A stretch of DNA of 64,000 nt from Klebsiella quasivariicola (GTDB taxonomy: Bacteria; Pseudomonadota; Gammaproteobacteria; Enterobacterales; Enterobacteriaceae): the NCBI RefSeq assembly GCF_002269255.1, contig NZ_CP022823.1:1364001-1428000 (forward strand), read 5' to 3'. Below, in pieces: positions 11,752 through 21,164 of this stretch (positions are counted from its first letter, which is position 1; every line of letters starts with the position of its first letter). The notes beneath the pieces were generated by a model. The model did no database searches, was not told where the DNA came from, and saw nothing but the letters and a program-made list of their open reading frames with translations. Made by a program: the position numbers and the translations under genes.

Positions 11752-12942
11752 TTACAGGACCTTATGCGGGCCGAAACATTCGTAATGAATGTTGTCTTTA
11801 TTAACCCCTAATTCTACCAGCTGCTTCGCTGCAAACTGCATAAACGCTACCGGGCCGCAGAGATAGAACTGCATCTGCGGGGCGCGAATATTGTCCGCCA
11901 CTGCCGCTAAATCCATCAAACCTTCGCTATCAAAACGTCCAGTCTGACGGTCGGCTTCGCTCGGGTTGCGATACCACACGTGCGAGGTAAACGCCGGCAG
12001 CGCCGCGCCAAGCGCACTCACTTCATCGGCAAAGGCGTGAACGTCGCCATTTTCCGCCGCATGGAACCAGTTCACCTGACCCTGATGACCGCTCTTCGCC
12101 AGCGCATCCAGCATCGCCAGCATCGGCGTTTGCCCGACGCCCCCGGAGAGCAGGGTGACCGGCGTCTGTGGCTCAACGTTAAGGAAGAAGTCACCCGCCG
12201 GGGCGGCTAAATAGACCACATCGCCTTCGCTGGCATGGTTATGCAGCCAGCTGGAAACCTGACCGCCGTCCTCACGTTTTACCGCGATGCGGTAGCCTTT
12301 GCCGTCCGCTTTGCGGGTCAGGGAGTACTGGCGGATTTCCTGATACTCGAACGCCTCCGGTTTCAGCCAGATGGCCAGGTACTGGCCAGGCTGGTAATCG
12401 GCGACCGGCTGGCCATCAACCGGTTCGAGCTCAAAGCTGGTGATAAGCTGGCTGCGCGGGGTTTTCTTCACGATGCGGAACGCGCGGGTCCCTTCCCAGC
12501 CGCCGGTTTTACTGGCGTTTTGCTGATAAATTTCTGCTTCGCGGCCGATAAAGACGTTCGCCAGCACGCCGTAAGCTTTTCCCCAGGCATCAAGCACTTC
12601 CTGACCCGGGCTGAACATTTCATCGAGGGTCGCCAGCAGATGGCTGCCAACGATGTTGTACTGCTCCGGTTTGATCTGGAAGCTGGTGTGTTTCTGGGCG
12701 ATTTTTTCCACCGCCGGCAGCAGGGCGGGCAGGTTATCGATATTGCTGGCGTAGGCGGCAATCGCGTTGAACAACGCTTCACGCTGATCGCCGTTGCGCT
12801 GGTTGCTCATGTTGAAGATCTCTTTGAGCTCCGGATTATGCGCAAACATGCGATCGTAAAAATGGGCGGTGAGCTTCGGACCGGTCTCTACCAGCAGAGG
12901 GATGGTGGCTTTGACCGTGGCGATGGTTTGAGCGTCGAGCAT
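11752..12942 (-). CDS. hmp: Flavohemoprotein (nitric oxide dioxygenase)
   Basis: Detoxifies NO to nitrate using O2 and NADPH. The N-terminal globin domain carries proximal heme His85 and distal Tyr29 and Gln53. The FAD domain (RQYSLTRKADGKGYRIAVKR) and NAD domain (LLSGGVGQTPMLAMLDAL ... YLCGPVAFM) follow. It has 396 aa, exactly the E. coli length. A matching NsrR dyad lies just upstream of the start, so NO-dependent derepression is expected. It is divergent from glyA. Confidence 0.98.
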   Translation of the reverse strand: MLDAQTIATVKATIPLLVETGPKLTAHFYDRMFAHNPELKEIFNMSNQRNGDQREALFNAIAAYASNIDNLPALLPAVEKIAQKHTSFQIKPEQYNIVGSHLLATLDEMFSPGQEVLDAWGKAYGVLANVFIGREAEIYQQNASKTGGWEGTRAFRIVKKTPRSQLITSFELEPVDGQPVADYQPGQYLAIWLKPEAFEYQEIRQYSLTRKADGKGYRIAVKREDGGQVSSWLHNHASEGDVVYLAAPAGDFFLNVEPQTPVTLLSGGVGQTPMLAMLDALAKSGHQGQVNWFHAAENGDVHAFADEVSALGAALPAFTSHVWYRNPSEADRQTGRFDSEGLMDLAAVADNIRAPQMQFYLCGPVAFMQFAAKQLVELGVNKDNIHYECFGPHKVL

Positions 12943-12968
12943 AGCGTGCTTCCTTGTGTGTTATCTTA

Positions 12969-12991
12969 TTGATGCATTTTAAATGCATCTT
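12969..12991 (-). promoter_or_regulatory. NsrR operator of hmp
   Basis: A near-perfect 11-1-11 inverted repeat. On the minus strand it reads AAGATGCATTT, one base, then AAATGCATC with the last two positions diverged; the 9-1-9 core at 12971-12989 is perfect. This fits the NsrR nitric-oxide sensor consensus. It sits 27-49 bases upstream of the hmp start. Confidence 0.85.
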
Positions 12992-13134
12992 AAAGAAATA
13001 ACCCTGCGTTGTAAATGGTTCTTTAACACTTTCCCCCGATGCCGTTACAACATGAAGAATTTGCATCACAATCCTGAAAAGAAATCCGTTGATACTGAGA
13101 GAGGCGTTATTGCTCAAAGCCTTGTGTCATGCGG

Positions 13135-13197
13135 AGCCAAACGTTTGCGTAAAATCCTTTGTCAAGACCTGTTATCACAGAATGATTCGGTTATACT
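13135..13197 (+). promoter_or_regulatory. glyA promoter with PurR operator
   Basis: AGCCAAACGTTTGCGT at 13135-13150 differs from the PurR consensus at two positions. A -10-like TATACT is at 13192-13197. E. coli glyA is repressed by PurR and activated by MetR; I did not find a convincing MetR site pair. Confidence 0.75.
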
Positions 13198-13267
13198 GTG
13201 GGCCGTTGTCCAATCGGACCGCCTTTTTAGGCCGAAATTTTATTGTTAGCTGAGTCAGGAGATGCGG

Positions 13268-14521
13268 ATGTTAAAGCGTGAAATGAACATTGCCGATTAT
13301 GATGCCGAACTGTGGCAGGCTATGGAGCAGGAAAAAGTACGTCAGGAAGAGCACATCGAACTGATCGCCTCCGAAAACTACACCAGTCCGCGTGTGATGC
13401 AGGCGCAGGGCTCTCAGCTGACCAACAAATATGCTGAAGGATATCCGGGCAAGCGTTACTACGGCGGCTGCGAATATGTCGACGTGGTTGAGCAACTGGC
13501 TATCGACCGTGCGAAAGAGCTGTTCGGCGCAGACTATGCTAACGTCCAGCCGCACTCCGGCTCCCAGGCTAACTTTGCCGTCTACACCGCGCTGCTGCAG
13601 CCGGGCGACACCGTGCTCGGTATGAACCTGGCGCAGGGCGGCCACCTGACTCACGGCTCCCCGGTTAACTTCTCCGGCAAACTGTACAACATCATCCCTT
13701 ACGGTATCGATGAGTCCGGCAAAATTGACTACGACGACATGGCGAAGCAGGCTCAGGAACACAAACCGAAGATGATCATCGGTGGTTTCTCCGCTTACTC
13801 CGGTATCGTTGACTGGGCGAAAATGCGTGAAATCGCTGACAGCATCGGCGCTTACCTGTTCGTCGATATGGCGCACGTGGCAGGCCTGATTGCCGCTGGC
13901 GTGTACCCGAACCCGGTTCCGCATGCGCACGTCGTGACCACCACCACCCACAAAACCCTGGCGGGTCCGCGCGGCGGGCTGATCCTGGCGAAAGGCGGTA
14001 GCGAAGAGCTGTATAAGAAACTGAACTCTGCCGTATTCCCAAGCGCGCAGGGCGGCCCGCTGATGCACGTTATCGCGGCGAAAGCGGTGGCGCTGAAAGA
14101 AGCGATGGAGCCAGAGTTTAAAGTTTACCAGCAGCAGGTTGCGAAAAACGCCAAAGCAATGGTGGAAGTGTTCCTGAACCGCGGCTACAAAGTGGTGTCT
14201 GGCGGTACTGAGAACCACCTGTTCCTGCTGGATCTGGTTGATAAAAACCTGACCGGTAAAGAAGCTGACGCCGCCCTGGGCCGCGCCAACATCACCGTCA
14301 ACAAAAACAGCGTGCCGAACGATCCGAAGAGCCCGTTCGTGACCTCCGGTATCCGTATCGGTTCTCCGGCGGTGACTCGCCGCGGCTTTAAAGAAGCGGA
14401 AGTCAAAGAGCTGGCTGGCTGGATGTGTGACGTGCTGGACAACATCAATGACGACGCGGTCATTGAGCGCGTGAAAGGCAAAGTGCTGGATATCTGCGCC
14501 CGCTTCCCGGTATATGCGTAA
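13268..14521 (+). CDS. glyA: Serine hydroxymethyltransferase
   Basis: PLP enzyme converting serine + THF to glycine + methylene-THF, the main one-carbon source. The PLP-binding lysine is in TTTHKTLAGPRGG, and PHSGSQAN and the N-terminal HIELIASENYTSP are intact. Start chosen at ATG 13268 (MLKREMNIADYD), which has AGGAG at 13257-13261 six bases upstream and gives 417 aa as in E. coli. ATG 13262 would add two residues. A strong terminator follows. Confidence 0.98.
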   Translation: MLKREMNIADYDAELWQAMEQEKVRQEEHIELIASENYTSPRVMQAQGSQLTNKYAEGYPGKRYYGGCEYVDVVEQLAIDRAKELFGADYANVQPHSGSQANFAVYTALLQPGDTVLGMNLAQGGHLTHGSPVNFSGKLYNIIPYGIDESGKIDYDDMAKQAQEHKPKMIIGGFSAYSGIVDWAKMREIADSIGAYLFVDMAHVAGLIAAGVYPNPVPHAHVVTTTTHKTLAGPRGGLILAKGGSEELYKKLNSAVFPSAQGGPLMHVIAAKAVALKEAMEPEFKVYQQQVAKNAKAMVEVFLNRGYKVVSGGTENHLFLLDLVDKNLTGKEADAALGRANITVNKNSVPNDPKSPFVTSGIRIGSPAVTRRGFKEAEVKELAGWMCDVLDNINDDAVIERVKGKVLDICARFPVYA

Positions 14522-14540
14522 GCGTTAGCGTTGACATCAA

Positions 14541-14565
14541 AAAGGCCGCGTATGCGGCCTTTTTT
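14541..14565 (+). terminator. Rho-independent terminator of glyA
   Basis: AAAGGCCGC (14541-14549) pairs with GCGGCCTTT (from 14554) around a GTAT loop and runs into T residues. It may also work in reverse for yphA because A residues flank the left arm. Confidence 0.92.
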
Positions 14566-14576
14566 GTCTCTGTTGA

Positions 14577-14999
14577 TTAGCGGCGGTCGAGGGAGATCGC
14601 GCCGGGGCCGGTGATCGCCAGCAGCAGGAAGGCGCCGGCAATACTGACGTTTTTCCAGAAGTTAATCATGTTCGGCAATACCGCGTCGCCGGTCATATCC
14701 CAGTAATGATGGCCAATCACCGCCGTGCCCAGGGTGTAGAAGATAAAGATAACCGCCAGCGGGCGGGTGAAAAAGCCAAGCACAATCAGAATCGCGGCTG
14801 GCACTTCCATAATAACGGCGATAATCGCCGCCAGCGTCGGCATCGGCGCGCCGGAGGCGGCCATGTACTGCACGGTGCCGCCAAAACCCAGCAGTTTGGG
14901 ATAGCCAAACAGAATAAACAGAACCACCACGGCGATGCGGGCGATGAGCAGCAACAGAGAGCGGGAAGCGCCAAAATCAAAATAGCGGAGTGTGTTCAT
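14577..14999 (-). CDS. yphA: DoxX-family inner membrane protein YphA
   Basis: A 140-residue protein with about four membrane helices (ARIAVVVLFILFGYPKLLGF, PTLAAIIAVIMEVPAAILIVL, PLAVIFIFYTLGTAVIGHHYW, NVSIAGAFLLLAITG). It matches E. coli YphA in length and sequence. DoxX proteins are small membrane proteins, in some bacteria linked to redox or thiol stress; the function of YphA is unknown. Start ATG 14999 has GAG nine bases upstream; an upstream ATG at 15044 adds 15 unlike residues. It is convergent with glyA. Confidence 0.9.
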   Translation of the reverse strand: MNTLRYFDFGASRSLLLLIARIAVVVLFILFGYPKLLGFGGTVQYMAASGAPMPTLAAIIAVIMEVPAAILIVLGFFTRPLAVIFIFYTLGTAVIGHHYWDMTGDAVLPNMINFWKNVSIAGAFLLLAITGPGAISLDRR

Positions 15000-15072
15000 A
15001 ATCAGCTCGTTATGAGAGACGTGTGATTTAAACGTAATACACAAATTTGCGCTCCGCCACGTTCGTTAATGA

Positions 15073-16269
15073 CTAAACCAACGTCTGCAATTGCTCCTCA
15101 ACGTACAGATAACCTATTCCCATCAGCTGTTGGGCGCGGGTCAGCTGGCCAAAGCCGATTTGGGTGGCGTGCGCTCGCGGCGTATCCCGGTGGTCAAAGG
15201 GGTTGAAACCCGTTTGTTTGACGATATTTTCCAGCCACTGCTCACCAAAGGCGCAGCTGCGCCCGTAAAGCCAGATCTGATTAATATTTAATATATTCAG
15301 GAAATTATAGAGGCTTAAGCCAATGGCGTTGGCAGCGTTATCAACCCATGCGCGAATTTGCACATCTCCCTCTTTCCAGGCCTCAATGAGCGACGCCGTG
15401 GTTAACTGATCGGGGGAGAGCGTTGCTTCAGGCTGCGTTTTGAGCCACATTCGGGCCTGTTTTTTCAGCGCGCTGAGAGAGGCGACGGTTTCGAGGCAGC
15501 CGTATCTTCCGCAGTCGCAGGCTCTGCCGTCAGGATTAACAATCGTATGCCCTATCTGCCCGCTGCCGTACAGGCTGCCGCGATAAATATGATCGTTAAT
15601 CACAAATGACGAGCCGATACCGTAGTCGACGTTGATCACGCAAAAATCCGGCTGTGTACCCTGATGTTGCCACTTCTCCGCCAGCGCCAGCATCACGCAG
15701 TCGTTATCCACCCGAACCTGCACGCCAAGCCGCTCCTCAAGCAGATACTTTATTTCGACCGGTGTTTTCCAGCGTGCCTGGGGCATGGTTTGTGAAACGC
15801 CGGTTATCGGATCAACCTGTCCATGTACGCCAAGTGCGAGATTGATGCTGTGCTGCGGGTAGCGGCGGTGGATATGCCGCCAGCATTCAACGATGGCCTC
15901 AAGCAGGGACGGTGGGGTGGGGGCGTTGACTGGCAAATACTGGTGCTCATCCACTGCCAGCAGGCGGGCGTCAGCAAGCTGATACTCAATGCTGGTCGGG
16001 GTGATATTCATGCACAGTGTCCAGGCGCCGTGTTCGGGGATCTGGTAGCTGCCGCTGTTCACGCCCCGTTTGCTCATGTGTTCCGTTGAGTGACTGATTA
16101 ATCCCTCGCTCAGCAGCTCGGCGAGAATATTGCTCACCGCCGGAATGGAGAGTCCGGTGAGTTGAGAGAGCTGTGATTTACTGAGCTGCTTTTCCCGCCA
16201 CAGATGGGAAAGAAAAATCGATTTATTGGCCTGCCGGACCCGGGCGTTATTAAAACCAGTACGCTGCAT
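15073..16269 (-). CDS. yphH: ROK-family transcriptional regulator (YphH-like)
   Basis: NagC/XylR-type repressor. The N-terminal winged HTH (LSKSQLSQLTGLSIPAVSNI) is followed by the ROK sugar-kinase-like domain with the zinc motif CDCGRYGCLET and a phosphate-binding-like INVDYGIGSSFV. It has 398 aa, close to E. coli YphH (397). It is divergent from the yphG-MFS-epimerase operon, and the 112-bp gap should hold its operator. The inducer is probably a sugar handled by the divergent genes (inference). Confidence 0.87.
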   Translation of the reverse strand: MQRTGFNNARVRQANKSIFLSHLWREKQLSKSQLSQLTGLSIPAVSNILAELLSEGLISHSTEHMSKRGVNSGSYQIPEHGAWTLCMNITPTSIEYQLADARLLAVDEHQYLPVNAPTPPSLLEAIVECWRHIHRRYPQHSINLALGVHGQVDPITGVSQTMPQARWKTPVEIKYLLEERLGVQVRVDNDCVMLALAEKWQHQGTQPDFCVINVDYGIGSSFVINDHIYRGSLYGSGQIGHTIVNPDGRACDCGRYGCLETVASLSALKKQARMWLKTQPEATLSPDQLTTASLIEAWKEGDVQIRAWVDNAANAIGLSLYNFLNILNINQIWLYGRSCAFGEQWLENIVKQTGFNPFDHRDTPRAHATQIGFGQLTRAQQLMGIGYLYVEEQLQTLV

Positions 16270-16381
16270 ACACTTAACTCCCTTAACTATATTGCGTGAG
16301 CTTTGCGCATTTTAACAGCGAACTGGCGCTATAGACTCCTCTCATAGCATATTTTACTTCGTTTTGTTTAGTGGAGGCGTC

Positions 16382-19300
16382 ATGTACGGTTCGGTTAAGG
16401 TCTGGCAGGAAACCATTTCATTACCAACGTGGACGACGGGAGCGGAAGATCCGAACCCTATGTTTCTGGAAAAACGTGTTTATCAAGGATCTTCCGGCAG
16501 CGTCTATCCCTACGGCGTGATTGATACCCTGACCGGCGAACGTGAAATGCGCGATTATCACGCCGTGTGGATGGAGAATGATTTCCTTCGGGTCATGCTG
16601 CTACCGGAGCTGGGCGGCCGAATTCATCGAGCATATGACAAAGTCAAACAACGTGATTTCGTCTATTACAATGAAGTGGTTAAGCCAGCCCTGGTAGGGC
16701 TTCTCGGTCCCTGGATCTCCGGCGGAATCGAATTTAACTGGCCGCAACATCACCGGCCGACGACCTTTATGCCGGTCGATTTTTCTGTTCAGCAGGGAAA
16801 GAACGGCGCCCAGACCGTATGGATGGGGGAAGCGGAGCCCATGCGCGGTTTGCAGGTTATGGCCGGGTTTACACTCTATCCTGACCGCGCGCTGATTGAA
16901 ATCACTGGCAAGATCTTTAATGGTAACGCCACGCCGCGCCATTTCCTGTGGTGGGCCAACCCTGCAGTCAAAGGCGGCGATGCCCACCAGAGTGTATTCC
17001 CTCCCGATGTCACTGCTGTATTCGACCATGGTAAGCGCGATGTTTCTGCTTTCCCGATTGCCACCGGTACCTACTACAAAGTGGACTATTCTGCGGGAGT
17101 TGATATCTCCCGTTATAAAAACGTTCCGGTCCCCACTTCGTATATGGCGGAGAAGTCGGACTACGATTTTGTCGGCGCTTATCACCATGACGAGCGAGGT
17201 GGGTTACTGCATGTTGCCGATCACCACGTCTCTCCGGGTAAAAAACAGTGGAGCTGGGGCTATGGGGAGTTTGGCCAGGCCTGGGATCGAAATCTGACCG
17301 ATGAAAATGGCCCCTACATTGAGTTAATGACCGGAGTCTTCACCGATAACCAGCCTGACTTTACGTGGCTGGCGCCTTATGAAGAGAAGGTGTTTGTGCA
17401 AAATTTCCTTCCCTATAGCGAGTTAGGGATGGTGCAAAACGCCAATACGCAGCTGGCACTGAAGCTGGTTCGCGAGTCTGGGCAACTGCAGCTTGGCGTG
17501 TATGCCGTTGCTCCGCTACATCATATCGTGGTTGAACTCAGCGCTGACCATCAGTCATTTTACGAAACTCAGCTGACGCTGAAGCCCGGTGAGAGCTGGC
17601 AGCAGACGCTGCCGGAAAATGGCGCCGGGTGCTTAACCCTCAAAGTGAAAAATGCCGAGAACCAATTACTGCTGGATTATCAGGAGCATATTACCCGGCA
17701 GACGCCGCTGCCCGATCCGGCGTCAGCGCCAGCGATGCCGGAAGAAATCCACAATAGTGACGAACTCTATTTTATCGGTCAGCACCTTGAACAATACAAC
17801 TACGCAAGCCGCTATGCCGGAGATTACTATCGCCGGGCGATTGAGCTTGACCCGCAGGATTATCGCAATAATGTTGCCCTCGGTACCCTGGCGTTCAACT
17901 GTGCCGATTGGGCGCTGGCGGAGCAGTGTGCCCGCGCCGCGCTACAGCGCGCGCATCGTCTGAATAAGAACCCGCGAGATGGCGAAGCCAGTATGCTGCT
18001 TGCCAGCGTGCTGGAAAGGATGGGGGATGATGCAGGCGCCTGGGATCACTATTACAAAGCCTCCTGGAGCGGTAACTGCCGTGACGCCGCCTGGTGGTCG
18101 CTGGCGCGGCTGGCGATGAAGCGCGGTGATGTTGCCGATGCGCTGGAAAAAGTAAACACCAGTCTGCGGTTCAACGCCAGCAATCCTCTGGCGATGGGGC
18201 TGAAAGCGCTGGCATTAGCCAACAGTGGGCAGAAGCAAGCAGCGCTGGAGTTTATTTTCGCCTCTCTTGAACAATACCCATTGGGCTATCCGCTGCACTG
18301 CGCACGCTGGATGATTGAGCGGAGCGACGACGCGCGGGAGACCCTGCTGCGCATCACGGGGCGCAGAGGGGTCAACGCCAGCCTGCTGGCGGGCTGGCTG
18401 CTCTCTCTCGGACAGAAGCAGGCGGCGAAAGAGGTGCTTGAGGTTGTGGATTGTCAGGAAGCGCTGCCGATGCTGTGGCGTGCGTCCTTGAGCGATGACG
18501 CCAATAAACGGCAACAGTTTATTACCGAAGCCGAGCACTGCCATGCGCGGAAAGTACGTTTCCCCAACACGCTCGATGAAGTTCAGATGCTGCAAAACCT
18601 GAGCGATAGCGCTTTTGCCCGCTATCTGCTCGGTTGCTTCTGGTACAGCAAACGTCGCTATGAAGAGGCGGTGAGCTGCTGGCGCGAGACGCTGGAAAAA
18701 TCTCCCGATTATGCGCCTGCTCATCGTCTGCTGGGCGTCTACTCCTGGAATAAACAGCAGGATGCAACGCAGGCGCTGGCTTATCTGCAGCGCGCCGTCG
18801 CGCTGGAACCGGAAAATGCGCGCTTCCTGTTTGAACTCGATTTTTTGCAAAAATTACTGGCCAGGCCGGTACATGAGCGACTGACGACGCTGGTGGAACG
18901 TAAAGCCGTGGTACTGAAGCGGGACGACCTGACCGCTGAGCTGCTAAGCCTGTGGAACGCGTCTGGTCATTATGCCGATGCCGCCGCGATTCTGGATACG
19001 CGCGTATTCCATCCCTGGGAAGGAGGAGAAGGGAAAATCACCGGCCAGTATTTGCTCAATCAGCTTCATCGGGCATTACAGTTCATCGAGCGTGAGGCGT
19101 TTAAACAGGCCATCGACTGTCTGAAAGCCGCATTACGCTATCCCGACAATCTGGGGGAGGGGCGACTGCCTGGGCAAACGGACAACGATATCTGGTATTT
19201 GCTGGGCTATTGCGCAGAACAGGCTGGGGATGCGCAGCAGGCGGCGGAATATTACCAGCTTGCCCGGCAAGGTGGCTCAACGCTGGACGCCGGGCGTTAC

Positions 19301-19657
19301 TACAACGATCAACCCGCCGATTACCTTTTCTGGCAGGGCATTGCGCTGAGTAAGAGCGGTAAACCAGCGCAGGCCGAGCAGCACTTCCGCCATTTTATCG
19401 ACTGGGCCGTGCAGCATCGGGATGACGTTCCGCAAGTTGATTTTTTTGCCGTCTCTCTTCCGGACCTGGTGGTTCTCGACGTATCAGCGCAGCAAAGACA
19501 TCAGCAGCACTGCTTGTTTATTGAGGCGCTGGGACATCTGGGGCTGGGTAATGTATCCGCCTGCCAGCAGAGGATGCAGCAGCTTCTGCAAATCAACCCG
19601 GCTCATGATAAAGCGCATCTGATTCGCCATGCTCTGCAAAGCGGCATTTTTTCCTGA
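16382..19657 (+). CDS. yphG: DUF5107 / TPR protein YphG-like
   Basis: A large cytoplasmic protein of 1091 residues. The N-terminal third is an aldose-epimerase-like beta-sandwich (DUF5107; FLRVMLLPELGGRIHRAYDK, GGIEFNWPQHHRP). The rest is helical with tetratricopeptide-like repeats (YYRRAIELDPQDYRNNVALGT, YAPAHRLLGVYSWNKQQDA). E. coli YphG has the same arrangement; its activity is not established, but such proteins sit in sugar or glycoside operons. Start ATG 16382 has GGAGG at 16373-16377; ATG 16364 would put the ribosome site inside the gene. It is first in an operon with a sugar transporter and an epimerase. Confidence 0.85.
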   Translation: MYGSVKVWQETISLPTWTTGAEDPNPMFLEKRVYQGSSGSVYPYGVIDTLTGEREMRDYHAVWMENDFLRVMLLPELGGRIHRAYDKVKQRDFVYYNEVVKPALVGLLGPWISGGIEFNWPQHHRPTTFMPVDFSVQQGKNGAQTVWMGEAEPMRGLQVMAGFTLYPDRALIEITGKIFNGNATPRHFLWWANPAVKGGDAHQSVFPPDVTAVFDHGKRDVSAFPIATGTYYKVDYSAGVDISRYKNVPVPTSYMAEKSDYDFVGAYHHDERGGLLHVADHHVSPGKKQWSWGYGEFGQAWDRNLTDENGPYIELMTGVFTDNQPDFTWLAPYEEKVFVQNFLPYSELGMVQNANTQLALKLVRESGQLQLGVYAVAPLHHIVVELSADHQSFYETQLTLKPGESWQQTLPENGAGCLTLKVKNAENQLLLDYQEHITRQTPLPDPASAPAMPEEIHNSDELYFIGQHLEQYNYASRYAGDYYRRAIELDPQDYRNNVALGTLAFNCADWALAEQCARAALQRAHRLNKNPRDGEASMLLASVLERMGDDAGAWDHYYKASWSGNCRDAAWWSLARLAMKRGDVADALEKVNTSLRFNASNPLAMGLKALALANSGQKQAALEFIFASLEQYPLGYPLHCARWMIERSDDARETLLRITGRRGVNASLLAGWLLSLGQKQAAKEVLEVVDCQEALPMLWRASLSDDANKRQQFITEAEHCHARKVRFPNTLDEVQMLQNLSDSAFARYLLGCFWYSKRRYEEAVSCWRETLEKSPDYAPAHRLLGVYSWNKQQDATQALAYLQRAVALEPENARFLFELDFLQKLLARPVHERLTTLVERKAVVLKRDDLTAELLSLWNASGHYADAAAILDTRVFHPWEGGEGKITGQYLLNQLHRALQFIEREAFKQAIDCLKAALRYPDNLGEGRLPGQTDNDIWYLLGYCAEQAGDAQQAAEYYQLARQGGSTLDAGRYYNDQPADYLFWQGIALSKSGKPAQAEQHFRHFIDWAVQHRDDVPQVDFFAVSLPDLVVLDVSAQQRHQQHCLFIEALGHLGLGNVSACQQRMQQLLQINPAHDKAHLIRHALQSGIFS

Positions 19658-19667
19658 ACCTGAAAGT

Positions 19668-19684
19668 GGCGGGCTCGGCCCGCC
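19668..19684 (+). other. Intercistronic hairpin between yphG and the MFS gene
   Basis: GGCGGGC-TCG-GCCCGCC is a perfect 7-bp stem with a 3-base loop and no T tract. It is more likely an mRNA stability or processing element than a terminator. Confidence 0.5.
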
Positions 19685-19727
19685 TGAACCCTACTGTTCC
19701 CTGCGTTTCCCTTATAGAGGAATCATT

Positions 19728-21164
19728 ATGAATAACGCGCAGACACATTTGAAAATGGGCTACGTCTGGACGATTTGTCTGGTCGCTGCCTGCGGTGGTT
19801 TACTGTTTGGCTATGACTGGGTGGTGATTGGCGGCGCTAAGCCATTTTATGAAGCCTGGTTTTCAATTACCGACCCGGCGCAGTCGGGTTGGGCGATGAG
19901 CTCAGCGCTGTTGGGGTGCATTTTCGGCGCATTAATTTCGGGATGGTGCGCCGATAAACTGGGACGCAAACTGCCATTAATTCTTTCCGCTGTGCTGTTC
20001 AGCGCGTCGGCGTGGGGGACGGCGGTCGCCAGTCATTTCGACATGTTTGTGGTTTACCGCATTGTGGGTGGCGTGGGGATTGGTCTGGCATCCGCGCTCA
20101 GCCCGCTCTACATTGCCGAAGTTAGCCCGGCAGAGAAAAGAGGACGCTTTGTCGCGGTCAACCAGCTCACCATCGTGATTGGCGTGCTGGCCGCTCAGTT
20201 AATCAATCTGATGATTGCTGAACCGGTGGAGACGGGGGCGACGCAGCAGATGATTGTGGAGAGCTGGAACGGGCAGATGGGATGGCGCTGGATGTTCGGC
20301 GCGGAACTGGTTCCGGCGCTGGCGTTTCTGGTTCTGATGTTTTTTGTTCCCGAGTCGCCGCGCTGGCTCATGAAGGCCGGTAAACCGGAGCGCGCCCGGG
20401 CGGCGCTGGAACGCATTGGTTCTGCCGACTATGCCGACCGGATCCTGCGTGAAATCGCGCATACCCTGGAAAAGGATAACAACAAAGTTTCCTACGGCGC
20501 GCTGTTGGCTCCCCAGGTGAAACCGATTGTGATCATTGGCATGGTGCTCGCCATATTCCAGCAGTGGTGCGGGATTAACGTCATCTTTAACTACGCGCAG
20601 GAGATTTTTGCCTCGGCGGGGTTCGATATTAACAGCACGCTGAAATCGATCGTCGCGACGGGCGTCGTTAATCTGGTCTTTACCATTGCGGCGCTGCCGC
20701 TGGTGGATAAAATCGGTCGCCGTAAATTAATGCTGCTTGGCGCTTCGGGATTGACGCTGATCTATGTGCTGATCGCCGGCGCTTACGCCATGGGCATAAT
20801 GGGGTGGCCGGTACTGTTGCTGGTGCTGGCGGCGATTGCTATTTATGCGTTGACCCTGGCGCCGGTGACCTGGGTGCTGCTGGCGGAGATTTTTCCCAAC
20901 CGCGTACGTGGACTCGCGATGTCTTTAGGTACTCTGGCGCTTTGGATTGCCTGCTTCCTGTTAACCTATACTTTCCCGCTGCTGAATGCCGGCCTGGGCG
21001 CGGCAGGCAGCTTCCTGCTGTATGGCGTCATTTGTGCGGCCGGCTACCTCTATATCCTGCGCAACGTGCCGGAAACGAAAGGTATCACCCTTGAAGCGCT
21101 GGAAGAGCAGCTGGCGCAGCGTCATTCGGGCGTTAATGCGGCGAAGCAGGAGCAGATGCGCTAA
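19728..21164 (+). CDS. MFS sugar-porter family transporter (XylE/GalP-like)
   Basis: A 478-residue, 12-helix major facilitator of the sugar porter family, presumably a proton/sugar symporter of the inner membrane. Family signatures: GLLFGYDWVVIGG in helix 1, DKLGRK and DKIGRRK in the two cytoplasmic loops, PESPRWL before the central loop, QQWCGINVIFNYAQEIF in helix 7 and PETKG at the end. Start ATG 19728 has AGAGG eight bases upstream; an earlier in-frame ATG (19629) lies inside yphG. The next gene, an epimerase, starts in a TAATG overlap. E. coli has an ABC transporter in this locus, so this is a replacement. The substrate is unknown. Confidence 0.88.
   Translation: MNNAQTHLKMGYVWTICLVAACGGLLFGYDWVVIGGAKPFYEAWFSITDPAQSGWAMSSALLGCIFGALISGWCADKLGRKLPLILSAVLFSASAWGTAVASHFDMFVVYRIVGGVGIGLASALSPLYIAEVSPAEKRGRFVAVNQLTIVIGVLAAQLINLMIAEPVETGATQQMIVESWNGQMGWRWMFGAELVPALAFLVLMFFVPESPRWLMKAGKPERARAALERIGSADYADRILREIAHTLEKDNNKVSYGALLAPQVKPIVIIGMVLAIFQQWCGINVIFNYAQEIFASAGFDINSTLKSIVATGVVNLVFTIAALPLVDKIGRRKLMLLGASGLTLIYVLIAGAYAMGIMGWPVLLLVLAAIAIYALTLAPVTWVLLAEIFPNRVRGLAMSLGTLALWIACFLLTYTFPLLNAGLGAAGSFLLYGVICAAGYLYILRNVPETKGITLEALEEQLAQRHSGVNAAKQEQMR

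Noticed and set aside
13021..13100. MetR activator sites upstream of glyA
   Set aside because: TGAAGAATTTGCA near 13,051 is only a partial match to TGAANNANNTTCA and no second good site was seen, so I did not annotate it.
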